64,000 nt of DNA from Isochrysis galbana (Eukaryota; Haptophyta; Isochrysidales; Isochrysidaceae): NCBI GenBank assembly GCA_018136815.1, contig CM030931.1:1-64000 (forward strand). Reading direction: 5' to 3'. Every line of letters begins with the position of its first letter. Position 1 is the stretch's first letter. Shown here piece after piece: positions 33,501-43,151 of the stretch. The notes beneath the pieces were generated by a model, which was not told where the DNA came from, ran no database searches, and saw only the letters and a program-made list of their open reading frames with translations. The position numbers and the translations under genes are program-made.

Positions 33501-35689
33501 CAGGCGCCATATCCGAATATGCCGCCCGAGCAGCCACGCCAATCGCCGCCGCCGCCCTCGCGCATCGCGAAATAGTCGGCCGTGTGTGGCGCCGACGACA
33601 ACGCCAACGTCACCCGGCCGAACGGGCCGAGTGTCCAACTTTCGACCGCTGCCGGGCGCGCTGCCGGCGCTTCCTCGGTCATCCACTACGATAGAATCCC
33701 ATACCAGGCACCATATTCGAATATGCCGCCCGAGCAGCCACGCCAATCGCCGCCGCCGCCCTCGCGCATCGCGATATAGTCGGCCGTGCGTGGCGCCGAC
33801 GACTATGCGAACGTCACCCGGCCGAACGGGCCGAGTGCCCAACTTTCGACCGCTACCGGGCGCGCTGCCGGCGCTTTCTCGGTCATCCACTACGATAGAA
33901 TCCATACCAGGCACCATATCCGAATATGCCGCCCGAGCAGCCACGCCAATCGCCGCCGCCGCCCTCGCGCATCGCGAAATAGACGGCCGTGTGTGGCGCC
34001 GACGACTACGCGAACGTCACCCGGCCGAACGGGCCGAGTGTCCAACTTTCGACCGCTACCGGGCGCGCTGCCGGCGCTTTCTCGGTCATCCACTACGATA
34101 GAATGCCCTACCAGGCACCATATTCGAATATGCCGCCCGAGCAGCCACGCCAATCGCCGCCGCCGCCCTCGCGCATCGCGAAATAGTCGGCCGTGCGTGG
34201 CGCCGACGACTACGCCAACGTCACCTGGCCGAACGGGCCGAGTGCCCAAGTTTCGACCGCTACCGGGCGCGCTGCCGGCGCTTCCTCGGTCATCCACTAC
34301 GATAGAATCCCATACCAGGCACCATATCCGAATATGCCGCCCGAGCAGCCACGCCAATCGCCGCCGCCGCCCTCGCGCATCGCGAAATAGTCGGCCGTTT
34401 GTGGCGCCGACGACTACGCCAACGTCACCTGGCCGAACGGGCCGAGTGCCCAACTTTCGACCGCTACCGGGCGCGCTGCCGGCGCTTTCTCGGTCATCCA
34501 CTACGATAGAATCCCATACCAGGCACCATATCCGAATATGCCGCCCGAGCAGCCACGCCAATCGCCGCCGCCGCCCGCGCGCATCGCGAAGTAGTCGGCC
34601 GTGTGTGGCGCCGACGACTACGCGAACGTCACCCGGCCGAATGGGCCGAGTGTCCAACTTTCGACCGCTACCGGGCGCGCTGCCGGCGATTTCTCGGTCA
34701 TCCACTAAGATAGAATGACACAAAAGGCATCAATTGGAAAGATGCCACCCTTATAGCTACGCCAATCGCCGCCGCCGCCCGCGCACATCGCGTCGAAGTT
34801 GGCCCTGTGCAACACCGAAAACAAGACCAGGGCTACGGGCCGAACGGGCCCGAGTGCCCAACTTTCGAACGCGACTGCGCTTGCCGCTGGCACTTCCTTA
34901 CCCCTCAGCTTGCATTTGGCAAGTTAACACACTTCACATGAAATGGTTCCGCCCCAGGAGCCAAATTCATGTACCTAGCGGCCTCGGCGTACACCTTTGC
35001 GGTGAAGGCGGAGATGAGACGTGAACACGACACACACCAGCTCTCAAGATTTCGGATCAACGCTGGGCGCGAACGCGTGGGGCCGGGCCAGGAGGCTTTG
35101 GGGGTTACAGGCAGGCCCGGAACAGCCGGGTCGCGACCGGCCCGTCGCGCCGCACGGCCACTTGAAGAGCTGCACCTCCAGGCGTCCAATCGAGCGCTTG
35201 TCGACGTCAATAGGGGCCGTGGCCCTGGGCGTCGGGCCGGATCGAATCGAGGCATTCCTGCGGTGCGAGGGGCCAGGATGGGTTAGTGCGAGTGTGTGCG
35301 ACCCTCAAGAACCAGCGTGCGACCTACTAGTGACCCCCACCCTGCTCGCGAGAGCTCTGGGCTCTGCATGGCCACCACCTCCAGGCCATTCTTCGGCCGA
35401 TCGCGGGCGATCGGACGTCGCGGAAGCTCCGCGTTTCTAATACTGATGCGCCCCACATTCACCAATCTGATTCCCTTCCGTGAGCGCCCCCCTCAATCTC
35501 CCAAAATAGCCCGCCACGCGCGGGGAAGGGAGGGGAGTCCCTCACCGACGCCATTGCCCTTCGTGGGGTGGGAGGGGGTGGTTCGGAGGGGGAGGGAGTT
35601 GGCGGGGCAGGTAGGGGGGGACCCTAAGGAATCCTTGGACACCCAGGGGAGGTGGGAAATAGTGGTTAAAAGAGTGAGTGACCGGGCTA
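30589..35689 (+). mobile_element. Complete 5.1-kb TIR transposon carrying a satellite array
   Basis: The ends are perfect inverted repeats: TAGCCCGGTCACTCACT at 30589-30605 and its complement at 35673-35689. Outside them CTCAGGG is duplicated (30582-30588 and 35690-35696), a 7-bp TSD inside a SINE core that is continuous in other copies. Contents: a left domain (30606-31180), a 204-bp tandem array (31180-34715), and a right domain (34716-35672). No transposase is visible, so it is probably non-autonomous. Related ends occur at 348, 17850 and 40329. The 7-bp TSD does not fix the superfamily. Confidence 0.85.
31180..34715 (+). repeat. 204-bp tandem array, about 17 units
   Basis: The word TCGGCCGTG recurs at about 31333 and then every 204 bases (two spacings of 203) up to about 34595. 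Many units carry CATATTCGAATATG, a perfect palindrome; the others have CATATCCGAATATG. Units are nearly identical, which suggests recent amplification or ongoing homogenisation. Because 204 is 3 x 68, frames of up to 476 codons stay open on both strands; both strands being open and changes falling at all codon positions argue against coding. Confidence 0.93.
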
Positions 35690-35696
35690 CTCAGGG

Positions 35697-36022
35697 GCAG
35701 TGGAGGCTGGGGCTGGGCCCCTGGCCTCTCCTGCCTCTCCCTCGCTGGCCTCGCTGGTCCTGGGTGCCCTCCTGGCGGCTCAGGTGGTCTGTGGCTCAGT
35801 GGTGGAGTGGGGGGTCAGTACGATCAGGGGCCAGTGCAGGCGAATGCGTGCGGCGCGCGATGCGCGCTCGGCGAGGGTCTGTGCCAGAGTGATGTCAGCT
35901 CAGCCCCTGCCAGCAGGCAGGGGCTGAGGTTGAGTGTGCAGGCCCACCCAGGGGGTGTCTGCGATGGAGGAGGGGGGGCACGGGGCCCCCATGACCCTAT
36001 CAGTTTTAGTGATAGTTGTATC
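35697..36022 (-). repeat. Right part of the split SINE (5' portion)
   Basis: It continues the core (GCAGTGGAGGCTGGGGCTGG) and goes to the 5' head (CCATGGGGGCCCCGTGCCCCC on the minus strand, then a TATCAGTTTTAGTGATAG end). It meets the TSD word at 36023. Confidence 0.6.
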
Positions 36023-36143
36023 CCTCTGCCTGCAGTCTAGCTAGCTCACGCTCGCGCCCTGCCCGCCTACGATCTGCGGATGCTTGCTGCTCAGCCAACA
36101 AATCTGCCAACCTGCGAGCACGCTCAAAGTCATGCAGCTGGAG
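36023..36143 (-). pseudogene. 5' part of the disrupted coding exon
   Basis: Minus-strand frame LHDFERARRLADLLAEQQ then ASADRRRAGRERELARLQAE, a charged helix or coiled coil. It starts after CTCCTCCAG, a plausible 3' splice site, and is cut at the TSD word. Its continuation and stop codon are at 27797-27734. Function unknown. Confidence 0.5.
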
Positions 36144-36217
36144 GAGGGGGTGGGGTACAAGGCTGTGGCCCGCGCCCTCGCAACCGCCCACGCTCGCTAG
36201 GGCCAGGTCAATACTTT

Positions 36218-36575
36218 TAGCCCGACTTGCCCAAACTTGTCGGCCGTTCTTGCGGGATTCTTGTGGCGGACCACCCAAACTTTTGGTCAAACTTGTGGCA
36301 ATTTGTCGTGATGCAAGTACATCCGCAACACGTTTCTCTTAAGAAACACAAAAAAACTCGCGCGCAACTCGCCTCGCGTTTATCGCACCTCTTACGCACT
36401 TTGCGTGGTTATGTTGTTATTATGTTGCTATACTTGCTTGTTGCGCTCGTTGTCGTTGTCAACCCATTCACATTAACTTACATCTTACATCACTTATCAC
36501 ACAAGCACAAATGTGACATAGCTGATAGCTGTAACACACAAGAAACAGCTGTAACACACAAGAAACATTACAACA
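36218..36575. other. Flank of the hAT remnant, AT-rich
   Basis: Contains repeated ACTTGTxGGC/CCACCCAAACTT words (36225-36300) and a duplicated AGCTGTAACACACAAGAAAC (36527-36566), which look like subterminal sequence of a hAT element. No gene seen. Confidence 0.4.
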
Positions 36576-36950
36576 TCACACACACTTCTCCCGATGGTTA
36601 TTGTTGTATCGCAACATCAACGCCGCCTGTATTTGATCAGCGAGAGAGGCCGAACGATTCGGGCCAAACATCGTAACAAGTAATGAGAACACACGCTCAC
36701 ACGAAGCCGAATTGGGAGTCATGCTAAATGCAATCCTTGCCGCGGATGCCCAGGTAGGGAACTTGCTGTGGTCGCATGCCCACCATAGCAGAACCTCCTT
36801 ACTGAACACCCGCACTTCCGAATGATCAATCCTCGTCCCACGGCAAGCGATCAAGTATTCCGGAAGTTCATCGAGCAACCTTTGTCTAACGGCGGGCAAA
36901 TGATGAAATGACGGAATCTCAACCAGCCGATGGACCCAAAGCTCATCCAC
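36576..36950 (-). pseudogene. hAT transposase C-terminal dimerisation domain, remnant
   Basis: The frame has no ATG (it opens at GTG) and covers only the last 124 residues. It shows the hAT dimerisation signature: VLLWWACDHSKFPTWASAAR, then NSASCERVFSLL, then ASLADQIQAALMLRYNNN. The catalytic part is missing; a SINE-C-type tail (TTAATGTTATATCCTAGCC, 37006-37024) sits at the truncation. Inactive fragment. Confidence 0.8.
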
Positions 36951-37024
36951 CTTGCCGTAGGCAAAGGCTGGGTTGAAGGCTCGAAGCAGCCCCGTTCAAC
37001 AAAATAATTAATGTTATATCCTAG

Positions 37025-37526
37025 CCAACCCATCACGAGACGTCGATGCTCTTGGTTGGAGATCGTGTTGTCGCACCAAACGCGTCGCAGCTTTCTGACG
37101 CTCGACGCAGAAGGACTCTACTTGGACATTCTGCATGTTCGCGTGCATTGTCCCGATGCCCGTGTGCTTGATCATGCACTCGCCCAGGTCCTTGTGAGAT
37201 ACAAGTGCGCCAACGCGGTTCTCGAACTCGGTGGTGCTCAGGTCGACGGCGATAGATAAAGGGATGCTGGTGATGATGATGATGCGCACTGCTGGCTGGC
37301 TGCGCGGAGGCTGCTGGCTGCTGGAGGCAGACGGGCAGACGTGGGAGGCCTGGGAGTGACTGACCCTCATACACCAGAAGCGTTTGTCGGCAAGAAGGGC
37401 GGCAGGGAGAAGCGGCGGTGCAGACGCATAGGATGTGTGAGGGTGCTGATCCGGATGACGGAAAAAGGCCACCGAAGCACGCTCCCCCCGTTTGTGGAGT
37501 CCCCGATTCAGGACATGTATTGGGTT
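37025..37526. other. Unassigned region
   Basis: A long minus-strand frame covers 37014-37565 and contains VGALVSHKDLGECMIKHTGI, which looks protein-like, but its start is not ATG and I recognise no family. Kept as possible exon only. Confidence 0.3.
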
Positions 37527-37777
37527 TGTGAGGTGGGCTTTCTTGAGGAGTCTGTTCGCAAGCAATCAGAGAAGCGCAGGGCTGCCCAAGTAAAAGTAAT
37601 CATTGGAAGTGGTCTTAGGTAAGGGTTAGGGTTAGGGTCTCATGACAAGATGCCACAACGCCGCCCATCCCGCACACGGCCACTCACAGGACATGGAATT
37701 AAACTAGTTGCACTTGCTCGACAGCCTTGCGCTTCTGATTGCTTGCGAACAGACTCCTCAAGAAAGCCCACCTCACA
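37527..37777. repeat. Inverted repeat enclosing telomere-like TTAGGG units
   Basis: A perfect 44-bp arm at 37527-37570 (GGTGGGCTTTCTTGAGGAGT and onward) is repeated in reverse at 37734-37777, with weaker pairing for about 15 bp inside. The loop of about 160 bp contains TAAGGGTTAGGGTTAGGGTC at 37620-37639. Confidence 0.88.
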
Positions 37778-38212
37778 TGCAGCACGGGCGGGGAAGCCCC
37801 GGGTAGCGGGTAGCCGTAGTAGCCGCTGCAGCCACGCCATCACATCCATCCACTCCCTGGGCCTCCATCCCCTGCGGATCACCGAACTCCCATGCCCCAT
37901 ACATGGAGCGAAGGCCTGTAGAGGCGGGCAGGTGGGCAGCCAGCGCGCCCGCCACCCGCCGTCTCGCGCCAGAGTTAGAAAACCTTAAGAACCACCTTAA
38001 TTAAAAGAGAGCAGAAGCGGATAGAGGAGGAGCTATATTAAGTATATAGAGTCTAGTAGTAAAAGTGGCGAGAGGAGACTGCGCGTGGCGGATGGGCACG
38101 GCGCTGCTGGCGCGGCGCTGGCGGCGCTTGTGGGCCTCGCTCCGGCTGGGGCGGGCGCGGCGCGGGCAACCCTTCCCCACCCCCGCCGAGCGACGCGCGC
38201 CGTGCCAGGCGC

Positions 38213-38300
38213 AACAAGTACGCCTCCTTTTCCAAGGCAGAGGAGGTGGCTCGCACTCTCCGCTTCTCCAACGTTGGGGAGGGGAGGGCGAGCGGGGGCT
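38213..38300 (+). CDS. rimM: Possible upstream exon of RimM
   Basis: A frame in the same phase as RimM reads NKYASFSKAEEVARTLRFSN, which looks like a real helical protein segment. It is separated from the RimM domain by an in-frame TAG at 38339, so an intron of a few dozen bases ending at GTGCAG (38354) is proposed. The first exon and any targeting peptide cannot be defined. Inference. Confidence 0.4.
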
Positions 38301-38354
38301 GGGTGGGGCTGGAGGGCTGCAGGCGGGGCTGGCGGGGCTAGAGAGGCTGTGCAG

Positions 38355-39184
38355 GGGGGCGGGGAGCCGGATATGCACCGCTGGCCGAGCGGAAGCGCGA
38401 GAGGGGCCGCTGGCTCTACCCGGACGCCGCGCAGCTCGACCAGAGAGATCCTGCCACCTTTGGCTTCAGCGAGGTCGGACGGGTGAGTGGGCCCCACGGG
38501 GTTACCGGCGCCCTACGCGTGCGCTCCGACTCCGACTTTGCGCACGAGCGGCTGTGCAGGCCAGGTAGTGTCTGGCTGCGGAAGCCGCGTCGCCGTGCGC
38601 CGCGAGAGGTACGGCTGCTTGCCGGCCGGCGTGGGCCGGGCGAAGGAGTGTACCTGCTCAAGATAGAGGGCGTCATGAGCCGCGAGCAAGCGGCGGCGCT
38701 CAAGGGCTCCTCTCTATTCATACGGCGCGAGATGACGCCCAAGCTTGAGGACGGCGAGATCCTGGTCTGGCAGCTGGAGGGGCTGCAGGTCGCATGCATC
38801 CGCCGCGTGGAGGCGGTCACCGACCCGCACGCCGTGCTCGATTCGGTCTTGCAAATCGCCGGGCCAGTGCTCGGGCGGGTGACGGGTGTCGTGCCGCGGG
38901 AGGAGCTCACAGGTAATCCGAATCTGGGGAACGACCTGCTCGAGGTGACTCTGATGCAGACCAGGGGCGTCGGCCTTCTCGATCCCGACGACCCAGAGGA
39001 GGCCGACACCGTGCTCATCCCCTTCGTGGACGAGATTGTGCCATTTGTCTCGTTGGAGGAGGGCATCGTGCTAATCAACCCGCCGGATGGATTGCTCGAG
39101 CTCGTGCAGCCGAAGCGGCGGAGACGAGTCGTGATCCGTGGCCTGCTCCCGGCGATCGGTGAGACCTGCTCGCCCGATAACTGA
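38355..39184 (+). CDS. rimM: RimM-like ribosome maturation factor
   Basis: RimM assists assembly of the small-subunit head in bacteria and organelles, binding uS19. The frame reads EVGRVSGPHGVTGALRV near 38471-38521, the hallmark N-terminal motif, then REVRLLAGRRGPGEGVYLLK, SREQAAALKGSSLFI, and a PRC-barrel-like C-terminal half with TVLIPFVDEIVPFVSLEEG and INPPDGLLELV. The ATG/GTG at 38483 would cut the motif, so the protein starts upstream. Unlike bacterial RimM (about 170-180 residues) it has extra N-terminal sequence, in keeping with an organelle-targeted eukaryotic form; a plastid role is inference. Ends at TGA near 39184. Confidence 0.8.
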
Positions 39185-39394
39185 ATCTTTGAGGCCGGCT
39201 GATCGCACACGTCGGAAAATAGGTTATACACACTTGATGGGAAGTGTGTCGGAGCACGTTGTAGAGTAGTAATAGTGGCGGCGAGTACGCGGGTGCTTGC
39301 TTATCTATCGTTTGTCATGCGTGGGCATGGAAAGAGCAGCGAGGAGGCGGCAGAGGGCAGAGGTTCATCCTGATGGAGGGAAAGCAGCACAGCG

Positions 39395-39544
39395 GTAAAG
39401 CCAATGCGCTTTGATTGGTCGATCGCGAGCCCTTCCGCCCCCCGCATCTGAACTACGCCCCGCCGCGATGGGGGTTGGGGCGTTGGGGCTTAGGCACAGC
39501 CCCCACGGCGATCTACATTTTTCAAATATTCTTACCGCACACGC
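39395..39544 (-). repeat. Reverse A-type tail fragment
   Basis: CTTACCGCACACGCG (39530-39545) is the complement of the SINE-A/LINE tail CGCGTGTGCGGTRAG, so the end of a minus-strand element abuts the next SINE-A head. The body is short and unclear. Confidence 0.45.
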
Positions 39545-40328
39545 GACTCGGACTAAACTTTCACTTCGTTCGCCCATGGGGGGGAAGGGGCCCCCCCCCT
39601 CTCTCCACTGCTCCCCTGGCCATGGGTGAGGAACCACCCATGCTCCTGGCGCATGCCTGATGGCTTGCCAGGAGCGCACACTGCCCTGTTGGCCCACTCT
39701 CTCCCTGGCAGGCTTGCCCCATGCCCCATTCGCCCGCCCTGGCTTGTCGTGGCCAGCCCCATCGCTCCACTCCCCCCTTCCCCCCTAGCGCCTAGACGAT
39801 AGGCAGACAGGTGCAGAGCGGGGCGCCCCAGAGGCGCAGGAGCGCCAGCGAGGGAGAGGCAGGGGAGGCCAGGGCCCAGCCCCAACCTCCTCTGCCCCCT
39901 GATACTGGCCTCCAGGTTCCAGGAGCCTTCAGGGGTCGCCAGAGGGCAGCTGCAGGCCTGCCGCAGGCGCGCCATCGCGCGTGCCGCAGGAGAGGGGAGA
40001 GAGCGCGCGGAAAAGGAGGTGGGCGCCAGCAGCGAGAGCCCCGCAGCTCCGCCCACCGAAAATCGGTAAGTCTTGCATCTCTTTACAGGATAAGTCGGGA
40101 ATGAGGCCGCCGCGTACCCGGGACACAGGAGGAAGGGGGGAAAGATCACCGGGGGGGGGGGGGCGCGAGCCGCCGGCCGCCAGACCATATCTAAGCCATC
40201 CCTATCCCCTAGTAGTGTACGTGGGCACGTGGGGAGTCGCCTGATGGCGGGGGGGAAAGGACCGGGGGAGTGGGGTGTAGAAAGTGTCTTGCGTCAAAGT
40301 GCAAAGTGGTGGGTCCATGGCCGCATGT
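39545..40328 (+). mobile_element. SINE-A copy, 3' end cut by a TIR element
   Basis: It has the head (ACTAAACTTTCACTTCGTTC, CCCATGGGGG), the core (GCCAGCGAGGGAGAGGCAGG, then CAACCTCCTCTGCCCCC) and most of the 3' part up to GGGTCCATGGCCGCATGT. There TAGCCCGG begins, so the last tail bases are lost or displaced. No left TSD can be assigned. Confidence 0.75.
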
Positions 40329-40396
40329 TAGCCCGGTCACTCACTAGGGGGGTGCGAAGGGCACCATCGGTAATGGGCAAACGAGGACCTAAATAA
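40329..40396 (+). mobile_element. Left end of a TIR element of the 30589 family
   Basis: TAGCCCGGTCACTCACT plus GGGGTGCGAAGGGCACCA match the left end at 30589. The sequence is interrupted at 40396 by SINE-C and resumes at 41267 (GACCTAAATAAGCTCCCTAT), matching 30650 onward. No right end is found in the window. Confidence 0.75.
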
Positions 40397-41266
40397 ATAA
40401 TAAAATGATTAATGTTATATCCTAGCCAACCCCACTAGCTAATTGGACACAACTTTTCCGTCCCGGAATCCCGCCATACCTGACGAGCCAGGTGTCCGAG
40501 TGCTACCGGGGGAGGGGGCACTGCCCCCTCCCCTCGATATTTGTCCTCCCCCAGTGCATGCACCGACCCCGCGCACCCCAGCACGTCCTCTCCTCGAGTC
40601 CACGCTGGGGGAAAACCCCTTTCGGGTAAAAACAACGCGGGGGGGGGGGGGGGGCACTCGTGAATGAGAGCCCAGAAGCGCTAATCTCTCTCGCCGAGGC
40701 GAGTGGCCGCGGCGAGCCGCGGCCCTTCCCTCCTGGTTCTGGTGCCCCCGTCTTCTCTTACCCAAACGGGGCGAGAAGACACGTAAACGCCGGAGGGGAG
40801 AGCTGCCACTTCCCCCTCCCTCCCTCTTCCCTCTTCCTCCTCTCTTCCCTGCGGCTCTGGCCCATGGCGCGCGCCTGCGGCCCCTCTTCAGGTCCCCAGG
40901 AGGCCTGCAGGGGCCTGGGAGCACAGCTCAGGGGGCAGGTGAGGCTGGGGCATGGCCCCGGCCCCTCCTGCCCCTCCCTCGCTGGCTCTCGAGCCCTTGC
41001 CGGTCGACAGGAGCTGGCTGGGGGCTCCTGATCAGGGGGGCCAGGGGAGGAGGGGTTGGTCAGAGCGAGAAGGCGCAGGCCAACGCGGGCCAGGGCGTGC
41101 GATCTGTGCCCGACTCTCAGGGAGAGTCTAGGCAGTCTGGGTGAGTCCCCCTACATGCCAAGAGGCAGCGCAGGCGGGGGTGGATGGTTCTCGCCCCCAT
41201 GAGGGGAGTCGAGAGAGTGGGAGGGGCGCGAGGCCCCCTCCATGGCGACCAATCATAAGATTAGTG
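40397..41266 (-). mobile_element. SINE-C, full-length copy with 17-bp TSD
   Basis: AACGAGGACCTAAATAA at 40380-40396 and 41267-41283 flanks 870 bp. Minus-strand sense: head near 41250 (CCATGGAGGGGGCCTCGCGC), a core similar to SINE-A/B (GCCCCAGCCTCACCTGCCCC), and the tail GGTTGGCTAGGATATAACAT then TAATCATTTTATTATT. The insertion is inside the TIR element, so it is younger than that copy. Confidence 0.85.
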
Positions 41267-41283
41267 AACGAGGACCTAAATAA

Positions 41284-41573
41284 GCTCCCTATAGCGGTTC
41301 TGGTATGAGTGACCAGCAAAAAAATCCGGGGTCTTTCGGCAAAATTTCGAAAAATACTCTCAATTTCAGGCCTCTGGCGGCTGAGGTTGGTTGTGCGGAC
41401 AAACCGACATTTCGCCTCTCCGTCTCCGACTGGACGTAACACAAGGAGCGAGCCCCGGGGGGAGACGCCGTGGAAGGGGCTTCCCCGGGCTTCGAGACGC
41501 CTCGGAACTCTTATCGCCCCTCCAAGAAACCGTTTCACCTCCACGACAATCAATCCAGCACGGAGGCTCATCA
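41284..41573 (+). repeat. Interior of the interrupted TIR element
   Basis: GCTCCCTATAGCGGTTCTGG and CGGCAAAATTTCGAAAAATA parallel 30656-30740 of the complete element. From about 41370 the match fades. It ends at the SINE-B TSD. Confidence 0.6.
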
Positions 41574-41586
41574 ATCGACCCGATAA

Positions 41587-42508
41587 TAATAAAATATCTG
41601 AGCGTTAGTACCACTACTGCCACTAGCCCGGTACTATCACGACACCCCTCAGCGCACCTGCCCGTACGCCTTGACGTGTGCTGTCACTAGACACATTACG
41701 CATATGCACCCCTACGAATCTCCCCCTCGCAAACCCCCGGCTCCCATTATAACTCCCCACAAGCTACAATAAGGGAAAACCCATTGAGGCGGACCGGTCG
41801 ACGCCGGCCGACTCTCCGGGAAAAAGCACCGGGGGGGGGTGAGAACCTCTCGTCATGAAAAGAAACGGCCCTTACAGCTCTCGCCGCGAGCTGTCCTCGA
41901 GAAATAAAAGACTGCGCCTCGAGATACCTGCCACCGTGGTTCCCGTAGGCGCTTGAGCCTCTCCCTCCTCATCCCCTCCTGTCGCCAGCCGCCCCCCTCC
42001 GCCCGTTTGCTAACGCAAACGAGTCCCGTTTCTCACCGCACTCCATCGGGGGGGGTGCAAAACCCCCCCTCTCCCTCTCTCCGTTCTCCTCCACCTCTGC
42101 CCCTGCGGCGCGTCGCCATGCGGCGCGCCACGGCCTGCTCTCAGAGGCCCTTTGGGGGCTCTCAGAGGGCCAGCCAGGCAGCTCAGGGGCAGTGGAGGCT
42201 GGGGCTCAGCCCCTGGCCCCTCCTGCCTCTCCCACGCTTGCCTCGCTGGCCCTGGGAGCCGCCCGAGCCCTCTGTCTGCCTGGCGACCAGGGATGGGGGG
42301 GGAGTCAGCTCGAGGCAGGCCATGCTGGGCGTGGGAGTGCGAGTCACGGCCCGCGCCCACTAGGGGTCTGGGCCAGAGTGTTGATTGCCCAGCCCCTGCC
42401 AGAGGGCAGGGGCTGGGGTTGATTGTACGGGCCCACCCGGGGGGTGTCCGCGATGGAGAGAGGGGGGCGCGAGGCCCCATTGACCCCCACTTATAAAAGT
42501 AGGTTGTC
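41587..42508 (-). mobile_element. SINE-B, full-length copy with 13-bp TSD
   Basis: ATCGACCCGATAA at 41574-41586 and 42509-42521 flanks 922 bp that closely match the 27798-28712 copy from head (ACTTTTATAAGTGGGGG) to tail (ACTAACGCTCAGATATTTT). The two copies differ by small changes, so they are separate insertions. Confidence 0.87.
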
Positions 42509-42521
42509 ATCGACCCGATAA

Positions 42522-42893
42522 GAGGGCTCGCTCACGAGGGACGACACTTGCAGCCTCTGAAATATCATTTACGGGTGTCACCCTCCAATGTAAGCAGCAC
42601 AGAACTCCAACGCCTCAAGAGGGTGGGTGGAAATGCTGCGCTTCCTACGCCTACGGGGCAGGCGGCGCTCGGACCAAACTGCTATCCTGCAAATAGGCGC
42701 AAGTGTGCTGCTGATTCGCAATCTATTGCCATCGCTCTCCTCCATATCGGATTGCGAGGGGGAAATGAGGAGGCCAGGGGGGGGGAGGCTTCGCAGAGTG
42801 AGGTGGAAAAGGTACTCTGACTCCCCGATGCACCGATATTCTTGCTCAACCCAGACTCCCTCACCTCTACCCGGTAGGAGGGGTGGGGAGGGG
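42522..42893. other. Region without a recognised gene
   Basis: It has G-rich runs near 42775-42790. It is the 3' flank of the EF-hand gene that follows on the minus strand. Confidence 0.4.
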
Positions 42894-43109
42894 TTAGACT
42901 GCCTTGGACTTGAGCGACGCCTCGGTAGCGGTCACGGTGCCCTGCACGCCGTCGAGCTTCGCCTTCTCCGTCTCGATGCTCCATTTGCTCCTATTCTTTG
43001 GCAGCACGCCCACCCCCGCCACCAGGATCGATTCAATTACCGCCGAGTCGAGGCTCTGGCGAGGCCAGCCGGAGAGCGCGACGATGATGAAGGCGATGAG
43101 GAGGCTCAC
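42894..43109 (-). CDS. Probable terminal exon with a membrane segment
   Basis: The minus-strand frame reads VSLLIAFIIVALSGWPRQSL, then SAVIESILVAGVGVLPKNRS and a charged end KLDGVQGTVTATEASLKSKA. The hydrophobic start is a likely TM helix. It lies just downstream of the EF-hand exon and is probably its last exon, but I could not fix the splice sites. The frame start is not ATG. Confidence 0.45.
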   Translation of the reverse strand: MSLLIAFIIVALSGWPRQSLDSAVIESILVAGVGVLPKNRSKWSIETEKAKLDGVQGTVTATEASLKSKAV

Positions 43110-43151
43110 CAGAGTGTGAGGGTCAGGATGGCGCGACGATCTGCAACGTGG

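Noticed and set aside
30589..35689. Helitron interpretation of the satellite-bearing element
   Set aside because: Helitrons lack TIRs and TSDs and end in CTRR with a hairpin; here there are perfect 17-bp TIRs and a 7-bp TSD.
38085..38486. Frame with a signal-peptide-like Ala-rich start upstream of RimM
   Set aside because: It is in another frame from RimM and starts at GTG. The in-phase frame at 38213 has better protein character.
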